64,000 bases of DNA from Paracraurococcus sp042666655 (GTDB taxonomy: Bacteria; Pseudomonadota; Alphaproteobacteria; Acetobacterales; Acetobacteraceae). Shown in pieces: positions 49,993-63,028 of the stretch. Position numbers and translations under genes: made by a program. The notes beneath the pieces are model-generated. The model searched no databases and was not told the DNA's origin. It worked only from the letters and a program-made list of their open reading frames with translations. The stretch spans positions 124,001 to 188,000 of the forward strand of contig NZ_JBHTDE010000006.1 in the NCBI RefSeq assembly GCF_042666655.1. The letters run 5' to 3'. Numbering within the stretch: position 1 is the stretch's first letter; each line of letters starts with the position of its first letter.

Positions 49993-52088
49993 GGCAGACT
50001 CGCCGCCAGCAGCACGGCGCCGTGCGGGGCGACCGGCATCGCCTCGTCCAGGACGGGCCGCTCCGGCGCGGCCGGGTGGCCGCTGTCCAGCATCAACCGC
50101 CAGTCCAGTGGCGGCTTCGGCAGGGCGAAGGCATGGCCGGCGCTGTCGGCGTTCAGCAACAGCAGGGTGACGTCCAGGCTGCCATCCTCCGCCACGGCGG
50201 CGCGGCGCAGCGCCAGGGTGCGCGCCTCGGTCTCGTTCCAGGCTTCGGGGGTCATCGGCTTTCCATGCTGGTCGAACCAGGCAATGTCGTTCAGGCCGGG
50301 CCGAAGTTCCGTCGCACCATGCAGGAAGGTGGCCGGACGCAGCGGCGGCAGCCGCCGGCGCAACGCGATCAGCCGCGTGGTGAAGCGCCGCAGCGCTTCG
50401 GCCTCCGGCGTGGCAGCCAACGTCCAGTCTATCCAGCTGGTTTCGTTGTCCTGGTTATAGGCGTTGTTGTTGCCGCCCTGGGTGCGCCACATCTCGTCAC
50501 CCGCCAGCAGCATGGGCGTCCCGGCCGAGGCGAAGACGCTGACCAGCATCGCCCGCAGCACCGCCATGCGGGTGGCGCGGATCGCCGGGTCGTCCGTCTC
50601 GCCTTCCACCCCCCAGTTGCGGCTGTGGTTGGCGTCGTGGCCGTCGCGGTTGTTTTCGCCATTGGCCTGGTTGTGCTTCGCCTCGTAGCTGACCGTGTCG
50701 CGCAACGTGTAGCCGTCATGCGAGGCGGCGTAGTTCACGCTGGCCCAGGGCCGCCGCCGGCGCCGGTCGAACAACTCGGCGGACCCTGTCAGCCGCGCCG
50801 CCATCTCCGCCCGCATGCCGCTGTCGCCGCGCCAGAAGCGGCGGATGCCGTCGCGGAAGCGGTCGTTCCATTCAGCGAAGCCGGGCGGGTGGTTTCCGAG
50901 CTGGTAGCCGCCCGGCCCGATATCCCAGGGTTCCGAGATCAGCTTGACGCGTGACAGCGCCGGGTCCTGCCGGATGGCGTCGAAGAAGCCGCTGCCGGGA
51001 TCGAAGCCGTTGTTCTCCCGCCCGAGGATGGTACCGAGGTCGAAGCGGAAGCCGTCGATGCGGTACTCGGTGACCCAGTAGCGCAGGCTGTCCATTACCA
51101 TCTGCAGCACGCGTGGGTGCGACAGGTTCACCGTGTTCCCGGTGCCGGTGTCGTTGACGCAGTGCCGCTCGTCACCCTGCACGAGCCGGTAGTAGGAGGC
51201 ATTGTCGAGCCCGCGCCAGCACAGCGTCGGGCCCAACTCGCTGCCCTCTGCGGTGTGGTTGTAGACCACGTCCAATATCACCTCGATGCCGGCGCCGTGC
51301 AGGCGGCGGACGGCCACCTTGAGCTCGTTCCGCATCCAGGATTCGATCAGGTAGCGCGGCTCCGGGGCGAAGAAGGACAGGGTCGAATAGCCCCAGTAGT
51401 TGCGCAAGCCCTTGGCCACCAGGAACCGGTCCTGCACGAAGGCCTGGATCGGCAGCAATTCGATCGCGGTGACGCCGAGCGACTGCAGGTGTTCGATGAC
51501 GCGCGGATCGGCCAGGGCGCGGAAGGTGCCGCGTTCGCGTACGGCGATGTCCTCGCGCCGCATGGTCAGGCCGCGCACATGCGCCTCGTAGATCACCGTG
51601 CGGTCCCAGGAGGTGCACGGGTTGCGGTCGTCGCCCCAGGCGAAGCTGTCGTCCACCACCACGCTTTTCGGCATGGCCGGGGCGCTGTCACGGCGGTCGA
51701 AGGACAGGTCGGTGCGGCCGCCGCCGGGACGATAGCCGAGCAGCACGTCGGACCAGCGCAACTCGCCGTGCAACTGCCGGGCATAGGGGTCGAGCAGCAG
51801 CTTGTGCGGATTGAAGCGGTGGCCACGCCGCGGCTCGTATGGCCCATAGGCGCGGTAGCCGTAGAGTTGCCCCGGCCGGGCTTCCGGCAGGTAGCCGTGC
51901 CAGACCTCGTCGGTGCATTCCGGTAGCGGGAGCCGGGCCAATTCGCGCCGGCCGGAGGGATCGAACAGGCAGAGATCGATCCGTTCGGCATGCGCCGAGA
52001 AGACGGCGAAGTTTACCCCCAGCCCATCCCAGTTCGCTCCGATCGGATCAGGCCGGCCGGGCAGCAGCCGCGTCGGGAAGGGCGCCAT
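49989..52088 (-). CDS. glgX: glycogen debranching enzyme GlgX, 699 aa
   Basis: GH13 isoamylase-type enzyme cleaving alpha-1,6 branches. An N-terminal carbohydrate module (GLGVNFAVFSAHAERIDLCLFDP) precedes the barrel: HVRGLTMRREDI, DVVYNHTAEGSELGPTLCWRG, GFRFDLGTILGR with the nucleophile, LISEPWDIGPGGYQLGNHP with the acid Glu, and AASHDGYTLRDTVSYE. FAEWNDRFRDGIRRFWRGD is diagnostic of GlgX/TreX. Lies 8 bases downstream of glgB; its stop overlaps treZ. In this locus it turns branched glucan into linear chains for TreY. Confidence 0.94.
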   Translation of the reverse strand: MAPFPTRLLPGRPDPIGANWDGLGVNFAVFSAHAERIDLCLFDPSGRRELARLPLPECTDEVWHGYLPEARPGQLYGYRAYGPYEPRRGHRFNPHKLLLDPYARQLHGELRWSDVLLGYRPGGGRTDLSFDRRDSAPAMPKSVVVDDSFAWGDDRNPCTSWDRTVIYEAHVRGLTMRREDIAVRERGTFRALADPRVIEHLQSLGVTAIELLPIQAFVQDRFLVAKGLRNYWGYSTLSFFAPEPRYLIESWMRNELKVAVRRLHGAGIEVILDVVYNHTAEGSELGPTLCWRGLDNASYYRLVQGDERHCVNDTGTGNTVNLSHPRVLQMVMDSLRYWVTEYRIDGFRFDLGTILGRENNGFDPGSGFFDAIRQDPALSRVKLISEPWDIGPGGYQLGNHPPGFAEWNDRFRDGIRRFWRGDSGMRAEMAARLTGSAELFDRRRRRPWASVNYAASHDGYTLRDTVSYEAKHNQANGENNRDGHDANHSRNWGVEGETDDPAIRATRMAVLRAMLVSVFASAGTPMLLAGDEMWRTQGGNNNAYNQDNETSWIDWTLAATPEAEALRRFTTRLIALRRRLPPLRPATFLHGATELRPGLNDIAWFDQHGKPMTPEAWNETEARTLALRRAAVAEDGSLDVTLLLLNADSAGHAFALPKPPLDWRLMLDSGHPAAPERPVLDEAMPVAPHGAVLLAASLP

Positions 52089-52096
52089 CCCCTGGC

Positions 52097-54243
52097 TTAG
52101 GGCACGAGGATCAGCGTGGCGAGCGGCGGCAGGAAAACCGACAGGCTATCGGCGAAGCCGTGACTCGGCACGGACTCGGTTGCGATCGATCCGCCATTGC
52201 CGCTGTTGGTCCCGCCATAGGCGGCGCCGTCGCTGTTCAGAACCTCGTGCCACAGGCCGGCCTGCGGCACGCCGATGCGGTAGGCCTGCCGCGGCACCGG
52301 CGTGAGGTTGACGACCACCAGCGCCGGCGGATCGCCCGCCGCGCCGAAGCGCAGGAAGGCGAAGACGCTCTGCGCGCTGTCGTCACCGACCACCCAGCGG
52401 AAGCCATCGGGCGAGGCATCGTGCCGGTGCAGCGCAGGGATGCGTCGATAGGCGGCGTTGAGGTCGCCCACCAGGCGCTGGATGCCGCGGTGGCGCGGGT
52501 CGTCCAGCAACGGCCAAGCCAGCGCCGCATCGTGATTCCATTCGGCCGGCTGGGCGATCTCGATGCCCATGAAGATCAGCTTCTTGCCCGGATGGGTCCA
52601 CATGAAGCCGAGATAGGCGCGCAGGTTGGCGAATTGCTGCCAGGGGTCGCCCGGCATCTTCCGCAGCATCGAACCCTTGCCGTAGACCACCTCGTCATGG
52701 CTGAGCGGCAGGACGAAATGCTCGGACCAGGCATAGACCAAGCCGAAGGTCATGCTGTCGTGGTGGTATTTGCGGTTGACCGGGTCCTGCTCGATATAGT
52801 GCAGGGTGTCGTGCATCCACCCCATGTTCCACTTATAGTCGAAACCGAGGCCGCCTTCGCCGGTGGGCCGGGTGACGCCGGGCCAGGAGGTGCTTTCCTC
52901 GGCGATCACCATCGCGCCCGGGCAGCGTTCGGCGATGACGGCGTTCATCTCCTGCAGGAAGGCGACGGCTTCCAGGTTCTCCCGCCCGCCATGGCGGTTG
53001 GGAATCCATTCGCCGGCCTTCCGCGAATAGTCGCGGTACAGCATGGAGGCCACGGCATCGACGCGCAGGCCGTCGACGTGGAAGTGCTCCAGCCAGTGGA
53101 TGGCGCTGGCGAGCAGGAAGCCGCGCACCTCGTTGCGGCCGAAATTGTAGATCGCGGTGTTCCAGTCCTGGTGGAACCCCTCGCGCGGGTCGGCGTGCTC
53201 GTACAGATGGGTGCCGTCGAACTCGTACAACCCATGCGCATCGGTCGGGAAATGCGCCGGCACCCAGTCAAGGATCACGCCGATGCCGGCGGCATGCGCG
53301 CGATCGACGAAATGCGCGAAGCCGGTGGTCGCACCGAACCGCGCGGAGGGCGCGAACATCGACAGCGGCTGGTAGCCCCAGGATCCGCCGAAGGGGTGTT
53401 CCATGATCGGCAGGAACTGCACATGGCTGAAGCCCATGCCCTGGACATAGGGGATCAGCCGGTCCGCCAGCCGGTCCCAGTCCGGCGACTGGCCTTCCGC
53501 GTCATGCCACCAGGACCCGGCATGCACCTCGTAGATCGAGATTGGCGCATCCACCGCCTGCGCCGCGCCGCGCCTGGCCATCCAGTCGCCATCGGTCCAG
53601 GCGAAGGGTGCCGGGTCCATGACGCGGGACGCAGTGGCGGGAGGGTGTTCCGTGGCCAGCGCCAGCGGGTCCGCCTTCAGCGGCAGCACGCTGCCGTCGG
53701 CGCCGAGCAATTCATACTTGTAGGTGGTGCCGGGCAGCAGGCGCGGGATGAACAATTCCCAGATGCCCGCCTCGGCGCGCAGACGCATCGCATGGCGCCG
53801 GCCGTCCCAGCCGTTGAAGTCGCCGACGACCGAAACGCGCCGCGCATTCGGCGCCCAGAGCGCGAAGCGCACGCCGGGGATGCCGTCCACCACCATCGCC
53901 TGCGCGCCGAAGACCTTTGCCAATTCGAAGTGGCGGCCTTCGGCAAAGAGATGCATGTCCAGGGGGCCAAGCAATAGCCCGAAGCTGTAGGGGTCCTCGG
54001 TCTCCTGCGGCAGGCCGGGCCATTCGACGCGCAGCCGGTAGGGCACGGTGCTGGACACCTTGCCGGCGAAGATGCCGGACGGGTGCACCTGTTCCAGCCG
54101 GCCCAGCTCCGCCCCGCCGTCCCGCGCCAGCACGGTGACGCCGCGGGCGCCTGGCTGAAAGGCCCGCACCTCGCCGTCATGCGGGCCAAGCAGGGAGAAC
54201 GGGTCGCCGTGGCGACCCGCGGCCAACGCTTCGAACGCCTGAT

Positions 54244-54247
<4 letters not shown>
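52097..54247 (-). CDS. glgB: 1,4-alpha-glucan branching enzyme GlgB, 716 aa
   Basis: GH13 enzyme that cuts alpha-1,4 chains and rejoins them as alpha-1,6 branches. Two N-terminal beta modules (ALWAPNARRVSVVGDFNGWDGR in the second), then the barrel: YEVHAGSWWHD, FLPIMEHPFGGSWGYQ, LRVDAVASMLYRDYSR with nucleophile D397, MVIAEESTSWPGVT with the acid Glu, and LSHDEVVYGKGSM. Full family length. ATG overlaps the treS stop (ATGA). It branches linear chains made by GlgE in the trehalose-to-glucan route. Confidence 0.95.
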
Positions 54248-57542
<3,295 letters not shown>

Positions 57543-57543
<1 letters not shown>

Positions 57544-60500
57544 CAGATGCCTCCCGCCGGGCGCACGCGCCAGATGCCGAAGGGCAGCGCCCCGGGGTCC
57601 AGTCGCAATCGCTGCACCTTGCCGGTCCAGGTGAATCGCCGCCCGGTCATCAGATCCTCCGCCTCCAGCGCCGCGTTGTCCGGCAAGCCCCATTCCCACA
57701 ACGGCAGTTCGACCGCCGCTTCCTGCACGTTGCGCGGGTCGAGGCTGACTGCGCAGAGCACCACATTCCCCCGGTCCGCTGTGGCCTTCCGGTACCAGAG
57801 CACCTGATCGTTGAAGGCGTTATGAAAGGCCACGCCCAGATGCGTCTGCAAGGCCGGGTTGGCACGGCGGATCATGTTCAGGCGCGTGATCTCCTCGACG
57901 ATGTCGCCCGGCCGGCGGTCCGGCCAGACGCGGATCTCGTATTTCTCCGAGTCCAGGTATTCCTCGCGGCCCGGCAGCGGCGCCGCCTCGCACAACTCGA
58001 AGCCCTGGTACATGCCCCAGAGCCCGGACAGCGTGGTGGCCAGCGCCGCCCGGATCAGATGGCCCGCCCGGCCGCCGGTCTGCAGGAAGGGCGGGTTGAT
58101 GTCCGGCGTGTTGACGAAGAAATGCGGACGGAAGAAGTCGCGTGGCGCGGTGGTCGTCAACTCCTCCAGGTAGTCCTGGATCGCCACCTTGTCGTTCCGC
58201 CAGGTGAAATAGGTATAGGACTGGCCGAAGCCGATCTTGGCCAGCCGGTACATGACCTTGGGCCGGGTGAAGGCCTCCGCCAGGAAGACGGCGTCCGGGC
58301 AGGTCGAGCGGATATCGGCGATCAGCCATTCCCAGAAGGGGAAGGGCTTGGTGTGCGGGTTGTCCACCCGGAACAGCCGCACGCCCTGCTCCACCCAGAA
58401 GCGCACCGCGTCGCGCAACGCCACCCACAGCGAAGGCACCGCACCCTCGTTGTAGAAATCGACGTTGACGATGTCCTGGTACTTCTTTGGCGGGTTCTCG
58501 GCATACTTGATCGAGCCGTCCGGCCGCCAGTCGAACCACTCCGGGTGCTGCTTCAGCCAGGGGTGGTCCTGGCTGCACTGCACCGCGAAATCCAGCGCCA
58601 GCTCCAGCCCCTGCTCGCGCGCCGCGGCGACCAGACGGCGGAAGTCCTCCAGCGTGCCGAGCTGCGGATGGATGGCGTCGTGCCCGCCATCCTCCGAGCC
58701 GATCGCATAGGGGCTGCCGGGATCGTCCGGCCCCGGCGTCAGCGTATTGTTGCGCCCCTTGCGGAAAGCGGTGCCGATCGGGTGGATCGGCGGAAAATAC
58801 AGCACGTCGAAGCCCATCGCCCGGATATGCGGCAGGCGGCGGATGACGTCGTCAAAATTGCCGTGCCGGTCGGCGACGCCGGACTGGCTGCGCGGGAAGA
58901 GCTCGTACCAGCTGGCGAAGCCGGCGCCGGTGCGCTCGGCCTCCAGCGGCATCTCGGCGCTGCGGGTGTGGAAGGGGCGGTCGTCGGCGGCGGCCATCAG
59001 CGCCGCCGTCTCGGGCGAGAGCAGCACCGTCAACCGATCCGCATCCGCCGCGCCCTGCAGCCGCTCGGCCAGCGCCGAGACCGCGCCGCCCACGCGTTCC
59101 CCGGTGCGGGTGACCAGGATGCGGCCTTCCTCCAGCTCCAGTCCGATCGGGACGTTGGCGGCGTGCTTCTTCTCCAGCTCGTAGCGGAAGCTGGCGAAGG
59201 CATCATGCCAGGTCTCCACCGCGAAGACGTAGCGGCCCATGCGTTCCAGCGGGAAGCGCGCCATCCAGCGGTCGTTGCCGAGCGGCGCCATCCGCACCTC
59301 GGTCCACGCCGCGTCATCCGCCGCACGCCACAGCAGCACAGCGCCGAGCTGGTCATGGCCGTCGCAGATCAGGTCGCAGGTGACCTCGACCACCTCGCCG
59401 ACGATCCGCTTCACCGGGAAGCGGCCCTCGTCCACCGCCGGGGAGACGGCCTCGATCCCGATCCGCGGCGACGCCGCGGCGGCGAGCACGCCTGCCTCGG
59501 GCGGGGCATCGGGCGTGGGGGGGGCAGCCGGCGCGGCCGTGAGGATCGGCCGCGGCGCCTCGGCCTCGAACAGCCGGACCTCGCCGGGGTCGAGCTGCAC
59601 CACCGCGGTCGGCGTCAGCGCCGCGGCGCCTGCCGGCGCGAGCGGCCGGAACCGGGTGAAGGCGCCGCCGGTGCCGGGCAACAGGGTGGCGAGCGTCACG
59701 CTCGCTCCCTGCCGCAAGTCGGGGTTGGCCAGCACCAGCGTCGCCGCCTGGGCGTCGCGTGCATCCGGTCCGGCCGCCCGCAGCAAAGCGACGACCGGCG
59801 CGCCGGAGCCGGACAAAGGCCGCAGCTCCGCCCGCGCCAGCGACCGCGCCGCGATCGCCGCGTTGGCCGAGCGCAGTGCCGCCGAAAGGTCGAAGCTGGC
59901 TTGCCGCTGCAGCCAGTCCCAATCGCCCGGCCGGTCGCGCGCCGGGTCCAGCGGCCGCCTCGCGCCATATTCGAACCCCATCGGCACCAGCAGCCCGGCG
60001 CCCAGCCCGGCCGCCAGGGTCAGGTGCCGCCGCGCCGCGCGCTCCGCCGTCCAGGCGTCGGCGTCGCGTTCCGCCAGGCGCGGGCCGAAGGGCGCCTCGA
60101 CGGTCGAGATGATCGGGGCGAGCGCCGCAAGCCGCGCCGCCTCCTCGACCAGCCAGGCGCCGTCGACATCCCACCAGCCCAGGCTGTCGAAGACCGCGGC
60201 GAAGCCGGCCCCGGCCAGGGCCGGCAGTTCGGGCGCGGGGACGCCGGCGGTCCAGGCCAGGAACCGGGCTTGCGGCAGGGCCGCGGTCAGCCGCCGCCAG
60301 ATGGCGGTCGGCACCCGGGTCGGCGAATCGCAGCGGAAGCCGGCGAGGCCGGCCTCAGCGAAGCGACGCAGCCGCGCCTCCCACCAGGCGCCCAGGGCCT
60401 CGGCCACCGCCGGATCCTCCCAGCGGGCGCGGGTGGTGCCGCGCTCGGGCGGAGTCTGACGAGGGTCGGGCAGGCCGGAGCGGGCCTCGGTGGCGAACCA

Positions 60501-60923
60501 GTCGGGATGAGACGCCTCGAATGCGCCGCCTTCCGCAACCCGGTCCAGCACGATGTCGAGATAGAGCGCCAGGCCGGCCGATTTCGCCTTCGCGGCGAGG
60601 TCCGCCAGCGCCGAGATGGCATCGCCCGGTGCCTCCAGGATGGGGTGCGGCGCATCGGGGTCCGAGAGCTGGAAGATGTTCCCGCTCGGCCCCGGGGCAA
60701 AGACCGGGGCGAGCAGCACAGCGTCGAAGCCAAGCCCCGCCACCCGCGCGAAAGCCGCGTCCCAGGCCGGCATGGGCCCGACCAGCAGCGGATGCAGCAG
60801 GTACAGCCGCGGCGCCGTCACTGCGGATCGCGGCAGGGCCGGTGGCGCCTGCGGCTCGGCCATGACCGGTTCGGCCATGGCGCGCGCCATGGTCTTCGGC
60901 TTGCCGCCGCGTCGAGACGCCAT
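57543..60923 (-). CDS. glgE: alpha-1,4-glucan:maltose-1-phosphate maltosyltransferase GlgE with N-terminal amylase-like module, 1126 aa
   Basis: GH13_3 enzyme that extends alpha-glucan with maltose from maltose-1-phosphate. The core is about residues 490-1126: an N-terminal GlgE domain (AVDEGRFPVKRIVGEVVEV), YFPPIHPIGTAFRKGRNN, FRVDNPHTKPFPFW with nucleophile D854, VFLAEAFTRP with the acid Glu and NTPDINP. Before it lies an additional unit of nearly 490 residues resembling a worn amylase barrel (LHPLLVGPMPAWDAAFARVAG, FRCDSPTRVPT with D199, no clear acid Glu). Stand-alone GlgE is about 660-700 residues. ATG 60923 has GGGGG upstream; the open frame extends to a GTG at 61016. First gene of the locus. 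Confidence 0.92.
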
Positions 60924-61059
60924 AGGTACCCCCGTAGCCATGTCCGGCGCGAAACGCCGTGGGGCGGGATCGGCGGCATCACCGATGCGTGAGATGGTTC
61001 GGATGCTAGGCGGCACGATTCCGGCATGGGAGGCTGCGACCCGTCCGAGGAGGCCTACG

Positions 61060-61251
61060 ATGCTTGACCCCGATCGCTTCGATCCTGCCGCGCATGTCGC
61101 GGCCGTGGCTCCCGCCGTGGGACTGATGCTTGATGCGGAACGGCAGGCGCGGGTCGCCGCGGCGCTGGCGCTGGTGGTGCGGATCGCCGCACCGGCCTTC
61201 GCGGTGGAGCCGACCGAAACGGCCGAGCCGGCGCCGGTCTACCGGCCATGA
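61060..61251 (+). CDS. atzG: AtzG-like small amidase partner (DUF4089), 63 aa
   Basis: A short helical protein FDPAAHVAAVAPAVGLML...RQARVAAALALVVRIAAPAFAVEP, the DUF4089 pattern. In the known AtzG-AtzE pair it acts like GatC in GatCAB, wrapping around and stabilising the amidase. GAGGAGG lies just before the ATG at 61060. The stop overlaps the amidase ATG (ATGA), giving coupled expression. The position directly upstream of an AtzE-type gene makes the call firm despite its size. Confidence 0.83.
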   Translation: MLDPDRFDPAAHVAAVAPAVGLMLDAERQARVAAALALVVRIAAPAFAVEPTETAEPAPVYRP

Positions 61252-62651
61252 GCAACCCGGCCCTCGACCTCGCCACCCGCATCCGCGCCGGCGAGACCAC
61301 TGCGGTGGCGGCGGTGGAAGCCGCGCTGGCCCGGATCGCCGCCCACAACCCGGCGGTGAACGCCTTCACCGCCGTGCTTGCCGAGCGGGCATTGGCCGCT
61401 GCCGCTGCCGTCGATGCACGCATCGCCGCCGGCGACGCGCCGGGCCCCTTGGCCGGGGTGCCCTTCGCGGCGAAGAACCTGTTCGACCTGGCGGGCCTCC
61501 CGACCCTCGCCGGCAGCAGGATCCGCCGCACCGCGCCGCCCGCCACGCGCGACGCCTTCCTGGTGCGGCAGCTGGAAGCCGCCGGCGCCGTCTGCGTCGG
61601 CGCGCTGAACATGGACGAGTTCGCCTATGGCTTCACCACCGAGAACAGCCATGACGGGCCGGCGCGGAACCCGCATGACTTGGCGCGGATCGCGGGCGGC
61701 TCCTCCGGCGGCTCGGGCGCCGCGGTGGCGGCGGGGCTGGTGCCGATCAGCCTCGGCACCGACACCAACGGCTCGATCCGCGTGCCGGCCTCCCTCAACG
61801 GGATCTGGGGGGTGAAGCCGACCTATGGGCGGCTGTCTCGGCACGGCTCCTTCCCCTTCGTCTATTCGCTCGACCATGTCGGCCCCTTCGCCCGCAGCGT
61901 CGGCGATTTGGCGGCGGCCTATGATGCGCTGCAGGGGCTCGATCCGGACGACCCGGCGCAATCGCCACAGCCGCCGGAGGCGGTGACGCCGGGCCTTGGC
62001 CGCGGGCTGGCCGGGTTGCGAGTGGCGGTGCTGGGCGGCTGGTTCGGACGGCAGCAATCGGACGCCGCGCGGCGGGCCGTTGCTGCGGTGGCCGCCGCGC
62101 TGGGGGCGAGACAGGCGGTGGCATGGGACATGGCCGAGGCCTGCCGCGCCGCGGCCTTCCTGATCACCTCCTCCGAGGGTGGCGCGCTGCATTTGCCAAC
62201 CCTGCGCGACCGGTTCGATGAGTACGAGCCGCTGACCCAGGACCGCCTGCTGGCCGGCGCCCTGCTGCCGGCCGCCTGGGTGAACCACGCCCAGCGGGTG
62301 CGCGGCCTGGCGCGGGACTCCATGCGGGCGTTGCTGGCGGATTGGGACATCCTGCTGGCCCCGGCGACGCCGGTGCCGGCGACCCCGATCGGCCAGGAGA
62401 TGCTGGAGCTGGACGGGGTGCAGGTGCCGCTCAGGCCCTCGATGGGCCTGTTCACCCAGCCGATCAGCGGGATCGGCCTGCCGGTGGTGACCGCCCCGGT
62501 GCCGAACGCCGAGGGCGCGCTGCCGATCGGCGTGCAGCTGATCGGCAGGCCCTGGACCGAGGCGCTGCTGTTCCGCGCCGCCGTGGTGCTGGAGGCGGCG
62601 GGGGTCTGCGCCGCCCCGGTGGCGCCGGGCTTCGCGGCGAGGGCGGCCTGA
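61248..62651 (+). CDS. atzE: AtzE family amidase (1-carboxybiuret hydrolase type), 467 aa
   Basis: Amidase-signature hydrolase with the full Ser-cisSer-Lys triad: K76 (FAAKNLF), S152 (AGGSSGGS) and S176 (GTDTNGSIRVPAS). The GTDTNGSIR wording rather than GTDTGGS, the AFLITSSEGGALHL region and the paired small DUF4089 protein point to AtzE, shown in cyanuric-acid degraders to deaminate 1-carboxybiuret. Here no cyanuric-acid hydrolase gene is visible, so the natural substrate may be another ureido or carboxamide compound. It follows atzG by overlap and precedes a cupin gene by a CTGA overlap. Confidence 0.88.
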   Translation: MSNPALDLATRIRAGETTAVAAVEAALARIAAHNPAVNAFTAVLAERALAAAAAVDARIAAGDAPGPLAGVPFAAKNLFDLAGLPTLAGSRIRRTAPPATRDAFLVRQLEAAGAVCVGALNMDEFAYGFTTENSHDGPARNPHDLARIAGGSSGGSGAAVAAGLVPISLGTDTNGSIRVPASLNGIWGVKPTYGRLSRHGSFPFVYSLDHVGPFARSVGDLAAAYDALQGLDPDDPAQSPQPPEAVTPGLGRGLAGLRVAVLGGWFGRQQSDAARRAVAAVAAALGARQAVAWDMAEACRAAAFLITSSEGGALHLPTLRDRFDEYEPLTQDRLLAGALLPAAWVNHAQRVRGLARDSMRALLADWDILLAPATPVPATPIGQEMLELDGVQVPLRPSMGLFTQPISGIGLPVVTAPVPNAEGALPIGVQLIGRPWTEALLFRAAVVLEAAGVCAAPVAPGFAARAA

Positions 62652-62983
62652 GCGCGCCGCGCTTCGGCAGGATCGGCGCGGGCCAGGCCGCGCCGCCGGG
62701 TGGCGAAGCCTTCACCGAGTTGCTGACCGGCGGCGGCGCCCGGGTGGTGCGCATCGCCTCCCGCGGCCAGGCCGACCCGTCCGGCGAATGGTACGACCAG
62801 GCGGAGGACGAATTCGTCCTGCTGCTGGCCGGCGCCGCCCGGCTCGGCTTCGCCGATGGGGCCGAACGGCCCCTGGCGCCGGGCGATTGGGCAGTGATCC
62901 CGGCCCATTGCCGGCACCGTGTCGCCTGGACGGATCCGACGCAGGAGACGCTTTGGCTGGCGGTGCACCTGCCGCCTGCTTGA
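62648..62983 (+). CDS. cupin-domain protein, 111 aa, apparent CTG start
   Basis: A single small beta-barrel: YDQAEDEFVLLLAGAARLGF and PLAPGDWAVIPAHCRHRVAWT give the two cupin motifs with the usual metal-binding Glu and His residues (EDEF, HCRHRV). The frame has no ATG, GTG or TTG in a sensible place before the domain; codons upstream are non-protein-like Gly/Arg/Pro runs. The CTG at 62648 overlapping the amidase stop (CTGA) gives the expected length for this cupin type. TTG 62720 would remove part of the first strand. Metal-dependent enzyme or binding protein; likely the same unit as atzGE. Confidence 0.65.
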   Translation: MSAPRFGRIGAGQAAPPGGEAFTELLTGGGARVVRIASRGQADPSGEWYDQAEDEFVLLLAGAARLGFADGAERPLAPGDWAVIPAHCRHRVAWTDPTQETLWLAVHLPPA

Positions 62984-62993
62984 TCCCGCGCAA
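62980..62993 (+). promoter_or_regulatory. weak FNR/Anr-like box upstream of hemN
   Basis: TTGATCCCGCGCAA at 62980-62993 keeps the left half (TTGAT) and the outer CAA of the right half of the TTGAT-N4-ATCAA site. It lies 36 bases before the hemN ATG. Many hemN genes are activated by FNR-type regulators at low oxygen. The right half is imperfect, so this is a suggestion only. Confidence 0.28.
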
Positions 62994-63028
62994 GGCACAC
63001 CCCGTCCGACCCGCGCCAGCATGGGCCC

